DNA of 64,000 bases from Vitis vinifera (GCF_030704535.1 NC_081819.1:16273501-16337500), one strand, 5' to 3'. Counted from the first letter of the stretch, positions 37,500-50,354 are shown. A program made the numbers and translations. The notes: a model not told the origin generated them from the sequence alone.

Positions 37500-38299
37500 T
37501 AAAAAAGGGAACTCGTCTCTTGAAGAGACGAATTCCATGAAAAAAAATATATATAGGGAACTCGTTTCTTCAAAAGACGAGTTCCCATTAAAAAAAAAAT
37601 ATATTTTTTAAAAAAATTCACAAAAAAAAAAAAAAAAAAACAATTTGGAACTAAAGGGAAAAAAATATTTTTTTTAAAATATATTTTTTATTTAAAAAAA
37701 ATCCCAAATTAAAAAAAAAAAAAATTCCTAAAGGGAACTCGTCTCTTCAAGAGATGAGTTCCCATGGAAATTTTTTTTTTTTTTAAATATATTTTTTATT
37801 TAAAAAAAAATCCCAAATTAAAAAAAAAAAAAAAATCCTAAAGGAACTCGTCTCTTGAAGAGACGAGTTCCCATGTAAAAAAAAATATTTTTTTTTAAAT
37901 ATATATATTTATATAAAAAAAAAATTTCCTAAAGGGAACTCGTCTGACGAGTTCCCATGGGAAAAAAAATATTTTTTTTTTAAATATATTTTTTATTTAA
38001 AAAAAATCCCAAATTACAAAAAAAAAAAAAAAAAATTCCTAAATTAAAATATATTATGTTTTAAAATATATATATATATATATTTTAAAAAATTCAAGAG
38101 ACGAGTTCCCTTGGGAAAAAAAATATTTTTTTTTTAAAATATATTTTTTATTTAAAAAAATCCCAAATTAAAAAAAAAAAAAAACAATTCCAAAGGGTTC
38201 AAGAGACGAGTTCCCATGTAAAAAAAAAAATATTTTTTTTAAATATATATATATTAAATAAATTTTTTTTTTAAATATATTTTTTATTTAAAAAAAATC

Positions 38300-38348
<49 letters not shown>

Positions 38349-38605
38349 AATTCCAAAGGGAACTCGTCTCTTGAAGAGACGAGTTCCCATGTAAAAAAAA
38401 TATTTTTTTTTAAAAAATATATATATTAAAAAGAAAAAAAATCAATTCCTCAAGGTAACTCGTCTCTTCAAGAGACAAATTCCCATGTAAAAAAAAATAT
38501 ATTTTTTTTAAAAATATATATATTTAAAAAAAAAAATTTCCCTTTAAGACGAGTTCTCATAGGAAAATTTTTTTTTTAAATATATTTTTTATTTAAAAAA
38601 ATCCC

Positions 38606-38643
<38 letters not shown>

Positions 38644-39445
38644 AATTCCAAAGGGAACTCGTCTCTTCAAGAGACGAGTTCCCATGTAAATTTTTTTTTT
38701 TTTAAATATATATATAATAATAATAAAAAAAAAATAAAAAAAAAATAAAAAAAAAATAAAAAAAAATAAAAAATAAAAAACAATTCCTAAAGGGAACTCG
38801 TCTCTTCAAGAGACGAGTTCCCATGTAAAAAAATTATATTTTAAAAAAAAAATTGTTTTTTTTTTTTTTTTTTTAATTTGGGATTTTTTTTTAAATAAAA
38901 AATATATTTAAAAAAAAATATTGTTTTTCCTATGGGAACTCGTCTCTTGAAGAGACGAGTTCCCTTTAGGAATTTTTTTTTTTTTTGGATTTTTTTTTAA
39001 ACAAAAAATATATTTAAAAAAAAATAATAATTTTTTTCCCATGAAACTCGTCTCTTCAAGAGACGAGTTCCCTTTAGGAAATTTTTTTTTTTAATATATA
39101 TATTTTTTTAAAAAAAAATATTCTTTTTTACATGGGAACTCGTCTCTTCTTTAAGAATTTTTTTTTTTTTTTTAATTTGGGATTTTTTTTAAATTTTTTT
39201 TCCCAAAGAGATGAGTTCCCTTTAGGAAATTTTTTTTTATTTAATTTGGGATTTTTTTTAAATAAAAAATATATTTTAAAAAAAATATATATTTTTCCCT
39301 GGGAACTCGTCTTTCTCTTGTCTTTTTTCATGGAACTCGTCTCTTGAAGAGACGAGTTCCCTTGAGTAAATGAGAATTTTTAAAAAAAAATATATATTTT
39401 TTTTTTCATGGAACTCGTTTCTTCAAGAGACGAGTTCCCTTTTTT
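37500..39445. repeat. Array of about 19 GGGAACTCGTCTCTT/AAGAGACGAGTTCCC palindromes
   Basis: A 30-base palindrome made of GGGAACTCGTCTCTT and its inverse AAGAGACGAGTTCCC recurs at about 37508, 37558, 37733, 37844, 38359, 38456, 38654, 38791, 38935, 39044, 39332 and 39411. Half-copies or shortened copies lie near 37936, 38095, 38203, 38545, 39137, 39206 and 39301. Copies are separated by AT-rich spacers with AAATCCCAAATT and long A or T runs. Spacer orientation flips near 38850, so the whole array is also a large inverted repeat. Confidence 0.88.
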
Positions 39446-39535
39446 AATATCCGTTCACCCTATCTCCTATCTCCTCTCTCCTCTCTCTCACCCTCTCTCC
39501 TCTCTCCTCTCTCCTATGTGGCAAAAACTACCATA

Positions 39536-39544
39536 TATTTGTAA
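39536..39544 (+). repeat. Target-site duplication of the inner 22-kb MULE, left copy
   Basis: TATTTGTAA at 39536-39544 is repeated exactly at 61614-61622. The interrupted sequence restored across it matches the opposite arm of the outer MULE. Confidence 0.92.
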
Positions 39545-39605
39545 GGGAGAATTGTGTTTTGGGCCCAGATGGGCCCAAAAATTAACAAATGGTCCATCTA
39601 ACCGA
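39545..39605 (+). repeat. Left terminal inverted repeat of the 22-kb MULE
   Basis: The 61 bases include GGGCCCAGATGGGCCC, itself a palindrome, and match the right end (61553-61613) at every position in inverse orientation. Confidence 0.92.
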
Positions 39606-39749
39606 CCCATTTAAGCTGAAAACCCATAGGAAGTGTCAAAATTAAAAAGAAGGATATGCACTTTTATTAATTCCAAAAATAACCTTTGCTGATTATGAAA
39701 AAAAAAAATAATAAACAAAAAAATCCAGGTTGGAATTTTGCCCTAAATT

Positions 39750-40456
39750 TGGTGTCTCTTCTGTTCGTCCCGAGTTCCTCCATCAGAGTTGAAGCCTACA
39801 AGCCGTTTGCATCTCAATCTCTGCGTTGGTGTCTCTTCTCTTCGTCCCGAGTTCCTCCATCAGATTTGAAGCCTACAAGCCGTTTGCATCTCAATCTCTG
39901 CGTCGGTGTCTTCGTCCCGAGATCCTCCATCAGATTTGAAGCCTACAAGCCGTTTGCATCTCAATCTCTGCGTCGGTGTCTCTTCTCTTCGTCCCGAGTT
40001 CCTCCATCAGATTTCAAGGCTACAAGCCGTTTGCATCTCAATCTCTGCGGCTCTTGGGAATTTTGCCCTAATTTTGATCTCTTCAGCATTTCAAGGCTAG
40101 AAGCCGTTTTCTTCTCTTCCTCCCGAGCACTTCCATCGCTTGCTTGCATCTCAATCTCTGCGGCTCTTTCATTTTTTCTCGCATTCGTCTCTCTCGAAAA
40201 TTTGAATAAGGTATGGATTTCAGTTGGGTCTCTCTTGTTGCATATTTGAGGTTAGTAGATTGCCTAAATTTTGGTATCTCTTCAGCATTTCAAGCCTAGA
40301 AGCCGTTTTCTTCTCTTCCTCTCGAGCACCTCCATCGCTTGCATCTCAATCTCTGCGGCTCTTTCATTTTTTCTCGCATTCGTCTCTCTCGAGAATTTGA
40401 ATAAGGTATGGATTTCAGTTGGGTCTCTCTTGTTGCATATTTGAGGTTAGTAGATT
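39750..40456 (+). repeat. Subterminal tandem repeats and duplicated candidate leader exon of the 22-kb MULE
   Basis: Four units of about 69-77 bp share CTACAAGCCGTTTGCATCTC (near 39800, 39875, 39945, 40020). A larger unit of about 198 bp then occurs twice (about 40070-40260 and 40268-40456), each containing ATCTCAATCTCTGCGGCTCT and a donor-like TTTGAATAAG|GTATGG at 40211 and 40406. The donors could splice to the acceptor TTTATTTCAATAG ending at 41973, just before the transposase start. The ORF at 39686-40249 is a translation of these repeats. Confidence 0.7.
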
Positions 40457-41977
40457 GCCTAAATCTCGACCTAAATTTTCTTAGTCCAAATCTCTAAACT
40501 GTGTTCAACTTGATCTCCGGAGTTCAAGTTACTGTTTCCATTCAATAATTGACTTCTTGGTTTGCTACTATTATTCGGATGCTGAGAAAATAATGAGAAA
40601 AAGAAAGGAAAAATTTTGAACCATAATTTTTTCTTTAAGCCTTGAGAATACAGAAAATGCACTTTACCTGCAACGCAGATTTTTTTTTCATGCTATTTGT
40701 ATATTTTAAATTCAAAAAAATATTTGTGAAAATTTGTCATATATACTTGAAAATAATTTATAATTGTTTAATTGGTTGCTAGAAAACCAGGAGAGGAAAA
40801 ATGGAAAGGGGAAATGGAAAACCTAAAAACCCTAAAGTTTTCTTATGGTGCATTGGCTTGAGATGTAGGCACAAGTAACAGATTTATCTCGTTTTATCTA
40901 TTAGTTTTTTTGACCCTTAAACCTTAAATGTGTTAAACTATTGCTTATGGTTTTGTATGAATCATCTAAAGTAGGACATGATAGTTTAGAAGAGAATTCT
41001 GTATTTGTTACATTTTTTAGGCTATTATCTCTTCATATTATTTTGAAAAGCAACGCTTTATAATTAATATTTAAATATCTCCATTCTCTTTGAATAAGTT
41101 TGTAGGCATGTCTAATATAGTAGTACCAACAGAAATTGTCTAAGGGTTTGAGTGAGAATGAGAATTTGTTTTCTACCTAGTATAAGTATAGGCCAGAGCT
41201 TAATAAAACGTGGGGGATTATTTCCTATTGAATGTCTTATACTTCCATAATTCCAATGTTTTTGGTGTATATATATATATATATGTTCTGGAGTATTAAG
41301 TCGAATCAGACACAAAATCCTCCTACTTTAGTAGATATTGTTGTGATGTTCTGTCTTAAAGTTCCAAGTATTGACACGATTAGATTATTAGCATAGGTAA
41401 GTAGTAGTGTCAAATTGGGTAGCACTAAAGTAGTTGGAGAGAGAGGTTTTTGCTTATAAAAATGTAAACTATGAATATATAAGTAAAGGGGAATGATAGG
41501 GAAAATAAGTTAGAGATTTGTTTTTTTTCCTTTTATAGCCTTTCTTAGTTTTTAATTTAATGATTTTTTTTAATCTATTAATTTCAATCTTTTAATTTCC
41601 ATTTCAGTTTTACATTTCTCATTTTTGTTTTTTATTTTTATTATTATTTTTAGTTTTGTTTAGGTTAGGTAGTATTTATTAGTCCAAGAGAAGAGAGAAG
41701 CTCGGTCTTCATATCTTAGTTCAACTCAGCGTTTGTTTATTAGTGCCCATCTTAAAATAATCTTACCGTTGACAATGGTTAGAATAATCAAAAAGAGCAA
41801 CAAAAATTCTTTTTTAAGACTTTAAAGTTACATTTTTTGGTATATACATTTTTTAAAATATAACTTTTTCGTATGGGAACATAGTATATTGTGAAATGAA
41901 AAAACTTTTAAGATCACATTGAATATGCATTATTGTTTGTTCAACAATATAAATTTGTGCTTTATTTCAATAGGTTG

Positions 41978-44306
41978 ATGGATGCTACAAATAGAATATA
42001 CTGTTATATTTTCGTGGGAGGGAAACTTGTCCAAAAAAATGATGGCGTTTGGGAATATGTTGGTGGAAGAAGCAAAGGTATTCACATTTATAAAGGAATG
42101 ACATTTGAAGAATTCACTCAGAAGGTCTTAGAAAAATTCGACATTTCCCTTCATGTGAGGAGGATGCACTACACCCTCAAGTTTAACCCTAGAGTCATCC
42201 AAGATTTAGAAGATGAGGATGACTTGGATAACGTGGTTTCCCACAGTGATGACTTTGCAAATGTGTACATAGTCGAGTCACCCGGTGTGGAAGCCATAGA
42301 GGCAAATATACCGAATACACAGTTGGCACTTGGGTAATGCGTTTTCACTTGGATGTCTATTTAAAATTTTATGAATATCAATTTTACGCATTATGTAGTC
42401 TAATTTTGGTTATGAATGTAAATGCAGAGGTCCACATCCTACGTTTCCTTCGTCTAATGCATCATGCGATGCAAATCCTAATACTATGATGTTATCAAGA
42501 GGTTTTGCATCGCGTTGTGCAGATAGTGAGTACACCCCTTTGGAATCGAATCGGTTTCGTGAGGCAATATTAGGTTCCGGACATACATTTAAGAATGCAG
42601 ATGAGTTTCGGAATGCAATATACCAAATGTCATTAGCTGGAAGGTTTCAATACAAGTACAAGAAAAATTCACCCACTCATATGTCAGTAAAGTGTTCGGT
42701 TGAGGATTGTCCTTGGAAGATAACAGCTCATGCTGTTGAAGGAAATGAAATATTGCGAGTTTATACTTACCAAGTTAATCATAATCATATAGCTCAAGAT
42801 GAGTGTTCATCTAAGGTGCGGGTTTCTTCCAAGAGAGGTGCTGTTGTTGTTGAAGACGTGTTTAGAACAACTCCAGAATACCTTCCTCGACAAATTTGCA
42901 AGGATTTTGAACGTGATCATGGAGTTCAATTGACTTATAACCAAGCATGGCATCTTAAAGAGAAGGCAAAAGAGCGTGTATATGGATCTCCACGTGCGTC
43001 CTACGCGTATTTGCCTTGGTTATGCCATAGGCTAAGGGAAATTAACCCTGGAACTATTGCCGAGTACACTTCTCATGAAGGTCACTTCAAGCAATTGTTC
43101 ATTGCCCACGCATTTTCAATTCAAGGGTTCACCATGGGGTGTCGACCGGTATTGGCTATTGATTCTTGCCACCTAAGTGATCCATACAAAGGAGCTCTTT
43201 TGTCTGCCATTGCATATGATGCAGATGATGGAATGTTCCCTCTAGCCTTGGGTGTGGTTGGTTCAGAAAATTATGAGGATTGGTATTGGTTCTTGGAGAA
43301 ATTGAAGGGGATCCTAGATGGTCAAGAAGTAATTATTATATCAGATAGACATCAAGGGATATTGCGTAGTGTTTCGGAGTTGTTTGGGGTAGAAAATCAC
43401 GCCTATTGTTATCGACATGTGAAAGAGAACTTTTCAAGCTTCTTCAACAGGCAAAACATTAGGGGAAAGAAAGGGAAAGAAGATGCTTTGTTGCTTTTAG
43501 ACAACATTGCATATGCTCGGTTGGATATAGACTACAATGAGGCGTTTGAAAAACTTGTGCGTTTTAATGGCGACCTAGCAAGGTGGGTTGCGGAGAATAG
43601 TCCGGAGCATTGGGCGATGTCAAAGTTCCTTAAAAAACGTTGGGATAAAATGACAACTAATATTGCAGAGTCCTTCAATGCGTGGTTAAGAGAGGAACGC
43701 CACCAAACAATTTATACGTTGCTGATGATGCACATGGATAAGCTTGTAGCCATGTTGGACACCCATATGCGTGGTACAGATAAGTGGAAGAGCGTGGTTG
43801 GACCCAAAACAGAGGAAAACCTAATGTCAAATATCACGAGATCTGCTCCGATTACTGTGATGCCTTATTTGGGTGGGACGTTCAAGGTTTTTACTGGAGA
43901 AGTTTATTTGATTGTGGATATGCAGCAACATAAGTGTACATGTCTAACATGGCAAATGTCCGGGTTGCCATGTCCACATGTATGTGCTGTGATCCGTACA
44001 TTGAGACACGATGTGTATGACTATATCGACCCATGTTTTAAAGTCTCCACCCAACAGTTGATTTACTCGGGTCAGTTTCAACCATTACCAACACATAACA
44101 TGCCTAAAGTTTGTGAGGCTGGGACTTTGCAAGATGGGCAAGGCAACGTATTTCCTAGTCTCCAACCCCCGCAAGTGAGACGTCCTCCAGGAAGACCCCG
44201 ACAAAAGCGTATTGAGTCACAATTTAGCCATAAGAGAGCTATTCATTGCTCTCGATGCAATGGCATAGGTCACAATCGGTCTAAATGTAATAATCCATTG
44301 CCGTGA
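41978..44306 (+). CDS. MuDR-type transposase (2 coding exons, intact)
   Basis: The protein catalyses cut-and-paste transposition of Mutator-like elements in the nucleus. Exons 41978-42333 and 42428-44306 splice in phase (GG|A) to 744 residues. The ATG at 41978 (MDATNRIYCYIFVGGK) is preferred over one at 41933 because a good 3' splice site (TTTCAATAG) ends at 41973. Domains are an N-terminal PB1-like part (about 1-115), a WRKY/GCM1-type zinc DNA-binding domain (CSVEDCPW with VNHNH, about 208-240), and the MULE catalytic core. The catalytic acidic residues fit D364 (AIDSCHL), D425 (IISDRHQG) and probably E532 (NIAESFNAW). A SWIM zinc finger follows (CTCLTWQMSGLPCPH), and a CCHC knuckle (CSRCNGIGHNRSKC) sits near the C-terminus. 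There are no stops or frameshifts. It is the likely source of activity for its own element and possibly for the deletion-type MULEs nearby, although their ends differ. Confidence 0.92.
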
Positions 44307-44738
44307 TATGTTCATTTCTTTGCTTGTAAGGTTTTCATTTTGTGTACGATCCCTCATTGTTCCATTATTTGCTTTATGGTCATAGGGTTGTCGCTTTTGG
44401 ATGTTATGTATTGTCCTTATTATAGACACGATGCACTAGCTTTTGATTTTATTTTTTATAAGACTACTTTTTTATTTTCATGATTTGGAGTTGCTTTCAT
44501 TACTGATTTAATTTGAAATTGCACTTTCAATGTGGTATCCTTTAACTTGATGTATACTTTCACTTCCGTATTTTAAGTATGTCCTACTCACATCATTGGA
44601 TGCGTGCATTTTTCTTATCACTTAGCTGAACTTTCATAGTATTGTACTATACTTGCTGTCTAGTTATTCAGTTGGTCAGTTTATTTGTGCATTACATTCT
44701 ACTTTTCTATGCCCAATGATGCAGTTATATTATTAACA
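44307..44738. other. Spacer between the two MULE genes
   Basis: The stretch contains the probable transposase 3' UTR and terminator, then the promoter of the Ulp1-type gene. No coding frame is supported, and no clear TATA element could be singled out in the AT-rich sequence. Confidence 0.4.
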
Positions 44739-47700
44739 ATGGCTGGTAATGGCTTAGATGGTTCTGCTGGCAGTTCACTCCCACTCTCGGTATGGTTCAT
44801 CATACTTGCTTATCTTTGTTGTTTTTTGCATTCTTCCGTTCCCAACATACTATTTGAGAGGTTTTCGCTTATGTAGTACAGTGCCACAAGAACTTATAAT
44901 CTATAGTCATGCAATTTTAATGTATTGTCAGAACATAAATCAGAATGCATGTTGGTCTCAAAATGGGTGAAATTTCATTTTATGATATTTTACATATTTG
45001 AATTGGTGTGAACAAATTACTCCCTTGTTTATATATAATTTGAAATCCTTTTATGAAATTTACATTTTCGGATACCTTTTAAGTTAGTATATATATATAT
45101 TATGCATGAATTTTAAATGATTTCTTCATGTCCCTTATTATAGTTACCATGTATCAGTTATGTTGGAAAGTTCTCTAATATTGAAGTTTTAACAATTCAA
45201 CGTTTATTTATTAAATACTATTATATCAGCTTTGTAAGTTGTCGGGTAATATTTGTGTTCAATTTGGTAATATAGAAAATGTGGTTCACTAACACCATAT
45301 ACAATTATGCTTTAGGGATCTAATGGTCTTCGCTATACAGCTATGGGGATAGGCAAAAACCATGTCCTCTATTATAAAGGAGGAGGGTAGAGGAAGGGAT
45401 AAAGAGAGGTGTTCTGGTAGGAATGGTGATGGGGATGGGATTAACTCTTTAGCCACTTGAGTTATAGGTAACCTTTACCTCTGTAGCCACTTTAGCCAGG
45501 TCCCCAGGGTTAATTGATCACAATTATTTATGGGGACCTCAATGGTATTGAGACATTAGGCTTCTTTTTGCTTCACTTTCTAAGTGATTTAAATATGAAG
45601 GTGGAGAGCCATGCCTTGCCAATTTCTCAGTGCCTTGGACTCTGGACATACCTTTTTTTCGGGTGGCAAATTCTGTATTATTTTTTGTCTCTAAGATTCA
45701 AACAATTGACTTAAGCAAGGTGCATAGCTCTCTACACACTTCATATACCAGTATTTTAAACCAGTTACATAAATTCATTTACGGTGATTCACGCACTGAC
45801 CAAGCAAACTGATGTGGCAAACTTGTACCCAATGTGGCTTTTGCCAGGAGCAGTACAGACATTTAAAATTGCTCATGTATATCTTCTTGCAGAATCCTTA
45901 CAACAATGAAAATACTTCTATAAGTTAACAGAAAAAAAAAAACATAAAGTCATAGCACATAACTTTTATTCTCCAACATCAAGTATGGTTTCCAAACCCC
46001 TCTTCATTCATTAAATTCTCCAACAGTCATGGATTCATCTTATTTATTCTTGTTTTCAAGCGTAAACATACTCTTTGTTTACTATTCTACAAAAAAGTAT
46101 GTAGTAGCATTTCATAGTGTATCATTACCTTATTTTAAATGCCCACTTCCTCTTTTCTGCAAATTTTAGATTATTATGTCCATTGAATCAGATTCAAGCC
46201 TCAAAACTTTCACAAGTTTACATTAATAGTCCTAGGTTACATTTATTTTCCCATGAATCCTCACTCAGCTAACAACTTAGGTATGAATGAACTTTGGTCA
46301 AACACATGATTCGTGGTATCAAATGATAGTGTACAATTCTTCACTTATTCATAAATTTTCATTCCTCCCTCTTACATGATATCTCACTGTTAGTAGCACC
46401 CAACCCCATCTAATGTCTTACCCTGCTGTATATTATTTCTAAATACAAGCAGACAAATCTTTGTAACTTTGAGAAATGACAACTTTACTTTTTCACTTAT
46501 TTTATTGCATTACCAACTGCAAGAATGTTCCTATTCCTAACATGTCCATGTTTTCTAACTTTGCATGCAGGGCACATCAATGTTTACACGATGCTCAGCT
46601 GCAAGATTTAAGAAACTGTGCAACCGATTACCAGAGGCAAAAATTCAAGCCATAAGAGACCTCCAATTTGGAGGTCTCTTAAACTTAAACTGCACAGAGG
46701 TGCGCCACAACCTCTGTATCTTTCTAATCCAACATTTCAATGTTGGATTTAGACGGATAGAGTTCTCAGCCCAGAAACACTATCCTGTTACAGCCACCGA
46801 TGTTGGCCTCATTTTAGGCCTCCCAACAGAAGGACGGAACTTGCAGGTGACCTCCACATCATCAGATCATCCATTTGGGACTATTCGGGCATGCGAGGAG
46901 AAACTCCTAGACTTACCTGTAGGCGAGGAGTTCCGTAGAGCATTCATTTACTACGCATGTGCCACATTGTTGGCCCCCACGTCTAGGCTCAATGGTTGCC
47001 GTAACTTGTGGCATACCATCCATGAGGATGGATTCCGAAATGATGTTAATTGGGCCCAGTTTGTGCTTGACCAACTGGTTGAGGGAATTAGGCGATTCCA
47101 ACAATCTAAGACCTCTTGGGTACATGGCTGCGTTTTATTTCTTCAGGTAGTGAACTTATTCAGTCTTTGTCTTCCATTTTGTTATCTAATTTTATTGCAC
47201 AACATATTCACATTTGCCTATTGATGTTTCTATTTATTTTGCAGCTGCATTATGTCATTAAATTCCAAATTCCTTCAGTCCAAGTCCCAATTACAGTGCC
47301 CCCAGCATTGGCATGGACTGATGATTTGATTAAGCGACGACTAGTCGCTGAGATAAAGGAGTTTGGAGCATTCGGACATGCTGAGATTGATTTTGTAAGT
47401 TATGCATGCATAAATATATTGTCATTACTAGCATAACACTCATTATTTAAGTACTAATCTTCAATGCTAATTATAGGCGTCCGAGAGATCTCCATCCGTA
47501 GAGAGAACTATGGAGCCAGAGACTAATGTGGACCATGACACAAATGTTGATGCTGAAAATAGTGATGTAAGCTGTGAATTTTTCAAAAACTTAATACATG
47601 TTCATTTCATTGTCATTGTAATTTATTTTTACTTCTTAACTACAAAGAAATATGTTGTTGTCACATTCTGTTCTCAAAGATTGACAACAATATCATGTCA

Positions 47701-49656
47701 TAGGAAATATGGCATCAATATCATGATGCAGAACGAGCAATCGACCAATATCAAAGGGGCATTCAGCAGCAGCTGAGAATAATGCGTGGCCTTATGCATA
47801 AGTTAGGGACTCGCAGACATAGTGGGGTAAATTCAGATGCGGGTGGTCACTCTAGCTATGCACCAGCCAACACTCCCACAGCCGATGACCATGCATTTCC
47901 CGGTGATGAGTACATGGCTTCGCATGCTGCATACCATGTGCTAGACACACCAGATCGCGTTGTCGCCCCTGAGCATGAGTTGCAGCCCAGTGTACCCATT
48001 AATGTAGTAAGCGGTAAGTGATAAAATTTATGTAAACACCCATATGGTTAACAACCCATGTACCCAATCATAATGTATACCTTTGCTGACTAGTTCTAAA
48101 TCTCGTATTGCAGATGGTGAAGAACAACCAGAAGGTAATGTTGTCCCCACAAATAGAAACGTCCGGAGACGTCGAGTGCGTCGCATGGCTCCAAACCTGT
48201 TGTCCCCATACATATCCCAACCACAAACGAAACAATCTGCCATCAAAATCGACCTAAAACAAGGAGCTGCACTGGTATTTGGAGACGATTTGGATGCAAG
48301 GTAACATACTTGAGTGACACTCCTCTCATTGTATGATAGTTAAAACACAAAAACTAAATTCTATTTTTTTGTAACAGTGAGGAACTAGTGTCTATGCATG
48401 ACACTATCCTAACCAGAGGCAATTTGGGCTGCTTCCAAGGGAATGGGTGGATAGGAAACGACGTGCATATCATTTCTTATCCCTCTTTATGCATTATTTT
48501 AAGTTTGAAAATGAAAGTGTGGTTCTAAATTATTTTGTTGCTTACACTTTTATGATATACGAAATCAGGTCGTCGATGCCTACTGTAGATTGTTGCAGTA
48601 TCAACATGAACCGAAGTCGAAACTTTTTCTATCCCCCTACATAGCTGTAATGATGACTATTCCACTAAATCCTTGCTTATCTTTATTTTTTTTCTTGAAC
48701 CAGGCATCACCTACAATGAGAAACCTGATATTATCCCGTTTCTAACATGCAGGAAATGGTAATCCACTCCCAGGCAAAAAACTTAGTTAGGGAGGCAGTT
48801 ATTGGACGCTTTGAACCACATCTGTATCAGATTGATATTCCATATGTCAATGTTAACGAGGTGGATTCATATGTTTAATGCTTGGATTTGTATTTTTATT
48901 GCATGAATGTACAATATTTAGATGTATGTTTAATGGCAGTCTATTGGTGCAGGTCTTCTTACCGGTTCTCATAAAGAACCATTGGACATTGTATGTATAT
49001 GACCTAGAAAACAGGAGAATCCAACTGCTAGATTCTCGTCCTGGTAGAAAGAAGACAATGTTGAGTGGAGTCCAACAAAATCTGGTAAAGTAACAAGCAA
49101 CAAGTAATAATTTGATAGGTATGTCTTCCCCTTAAAATTTCAATTGTTGCGTTAATAAATGTTTCAGGCCAAGGTTGTCCTGTGGTTGGCTGCCCACAAA
49201 AAAGAGGTATCACCTTATGATTTGAGGACATTCAATTTCATAACACCTGATGTACCCCTCCAAACTAATGAGTGAGTGTTGACCTTGCAGTCCGGGATAT
49301 TGTTTAAGATTGCAATTTATTTGAAGTTCATCTCTTATTTATAATTCCACACTTATTAACGTTTTGGTAATTATATTGACGTAGGCACGATTGCGGCGTT
49401 TTTGTAATGAAATTCATGGAATTGTGGTCAATGGGGGGGTTCTCCAAATCAATCGATGTGGTACGTTGGAGGAATTATCTATGACTATCTCATTAATGTT
49501 AAAATAGTTAGAAAAACCTAATTAATTAATTTGCTGATTTGTTGCTATCAACGTGAATGAACGCAGGGGAAATTGAAACATTACAGGTTGAAGATCATGG
49601 GGAGTATGTTGTTCTCAGCACAAAATGCACACCGAGACCGTGTCCGGAGAGATTAA
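44739..49656 (+). CDS. MULE-borne Ulp1-type (C48) cysteine protease with PMD-like N-terminal domain, 13 exons
   Basis: Ulp1-family proteases process SUMO or related modifiers; the role in MULEs is unknown. Exons: 44739-44789, 46571-47146, 47245-47394, 47477-47566, 47704-48013, 48114-48300, 48378-48462, 48569-48646, 48753-48860, 48953-49084, 49168-49271, 49385-49460, 49567-49656. All junctions keep phase and use GT/AG, giving 678 residues without a stop. Residues 18-200 resemble the plant mobile domain or DUF1985-like region (FTRCSAARFKKLCNRL, VTATDVGLILGLP). A charged linker follows (RNVRRRRVRRM). The catalytic domain starts near 450. The triad is H555 (IKNHWTLYV), D572 (IQLLDS, 17 residues on, as in yeast Ulp1) and C627 (HDCGVFVMKF). 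The first exon is the least certain because it codes for only 17 residues before a 1.8-kb intron. The exon 7 donor (GAC|GTGCAT) is weak. Confidence 0.82.
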
Positions 49657-50060
49657 AGGGGATTGTAATTTGTGATAAAAGTGTATAAAATTAGCACATT
49701 TGTATGTAATTTATGGTGGACATATGCGGAAATGAACACTGGGATTATGGGATTAGTCAGAATTTGATTGTTTTTTGACTTAAGTTGCTTGTCAATGCAT
49801 TGTAAGTAAATAGGGCGAATTAAAGATGATTGTACATTTTACAGGAAAAACCAACTCCTGACATTGTATTGCCAATTTTATGCCTTATATATTTATTGAA
49901 GGTTGTGATGAAGTCGCATTTTCCCTCACTATGTCAAAACATCTAATAAAAGGCACCGACATTACAACCTATAACAAACCTTTTGCATCAACAATCTCGT
50001 ACATATCGTTTACAATTTATACAGTACAATGCAGGTGTATATATGGCCATCCCATGAACT
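49657..50060. other. 3' flank of the Ulp1-type gene
   Basis: No coding region is supported. The stretch probably holds the 3' UTR and poly-A signals (AATAAA-like sequences in AT-rich DNA). Confidence 0.4.
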
Positions 50061-50089
50061 GGTCTAGATGGACCCGTGGATCGGCAAGC

Positions 50090-50354
50090 ATAAAGTATTC
50101 GACCGGTCGATAGTGGCCTTCAGCAATTGGTCAACCGGTCGAACCTTTCTTCAGCCGGTCGCGCACACCCTACTGGATGAGAGAGAGTGCATTTTGGCAC
50201 CCTCGTCCGGAGATAGACCGGTCGATCATTTTCGGTCGACCGGTTCCTGGAGGTTTGGACGAGCTACTGGATGAGAGAGGGTGCATTTTGGCACCCTCGT
50301 CCGGAGATAGACCGGTCGATAAGTTTCGGTCGACCGGTTCCTGGAGGTTTGGAC
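50090..50354. repeat. Cluster of CCGGTCGA palindromic motifs with a 92-bp tandem duplication
   Basis: GACCGGTCGA or its variants occur at about 50100, 50135, 50207, 50230, 50309 and 50327. A unit of about 92 bp starting TACTGGATGAGAGAG and ending GGAGGTTTGGAC is present twice in tandem (about 50171-50262 and 50263-50354). Each unit has two inverted GGTCGACCGG-type sites. The same motif reappears at about 52590-52615 and 54986-55075, on both sides of the ORF at 52909-54255. Confidence 0.75.

Noticed and set aside
37500..39445. CRISPR-like regular palindromic repeats
   Set aside because: The spacers are low-complexity AT sequence related to one another, the setting is plant nuclear DNA, and there are no cas genes.
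39686..40249. 187-codon ORF at the left of the 22-kb MULE
   Set aside because: It translates short tandem repeats that look like leader or promoter sequence. It has no domain.
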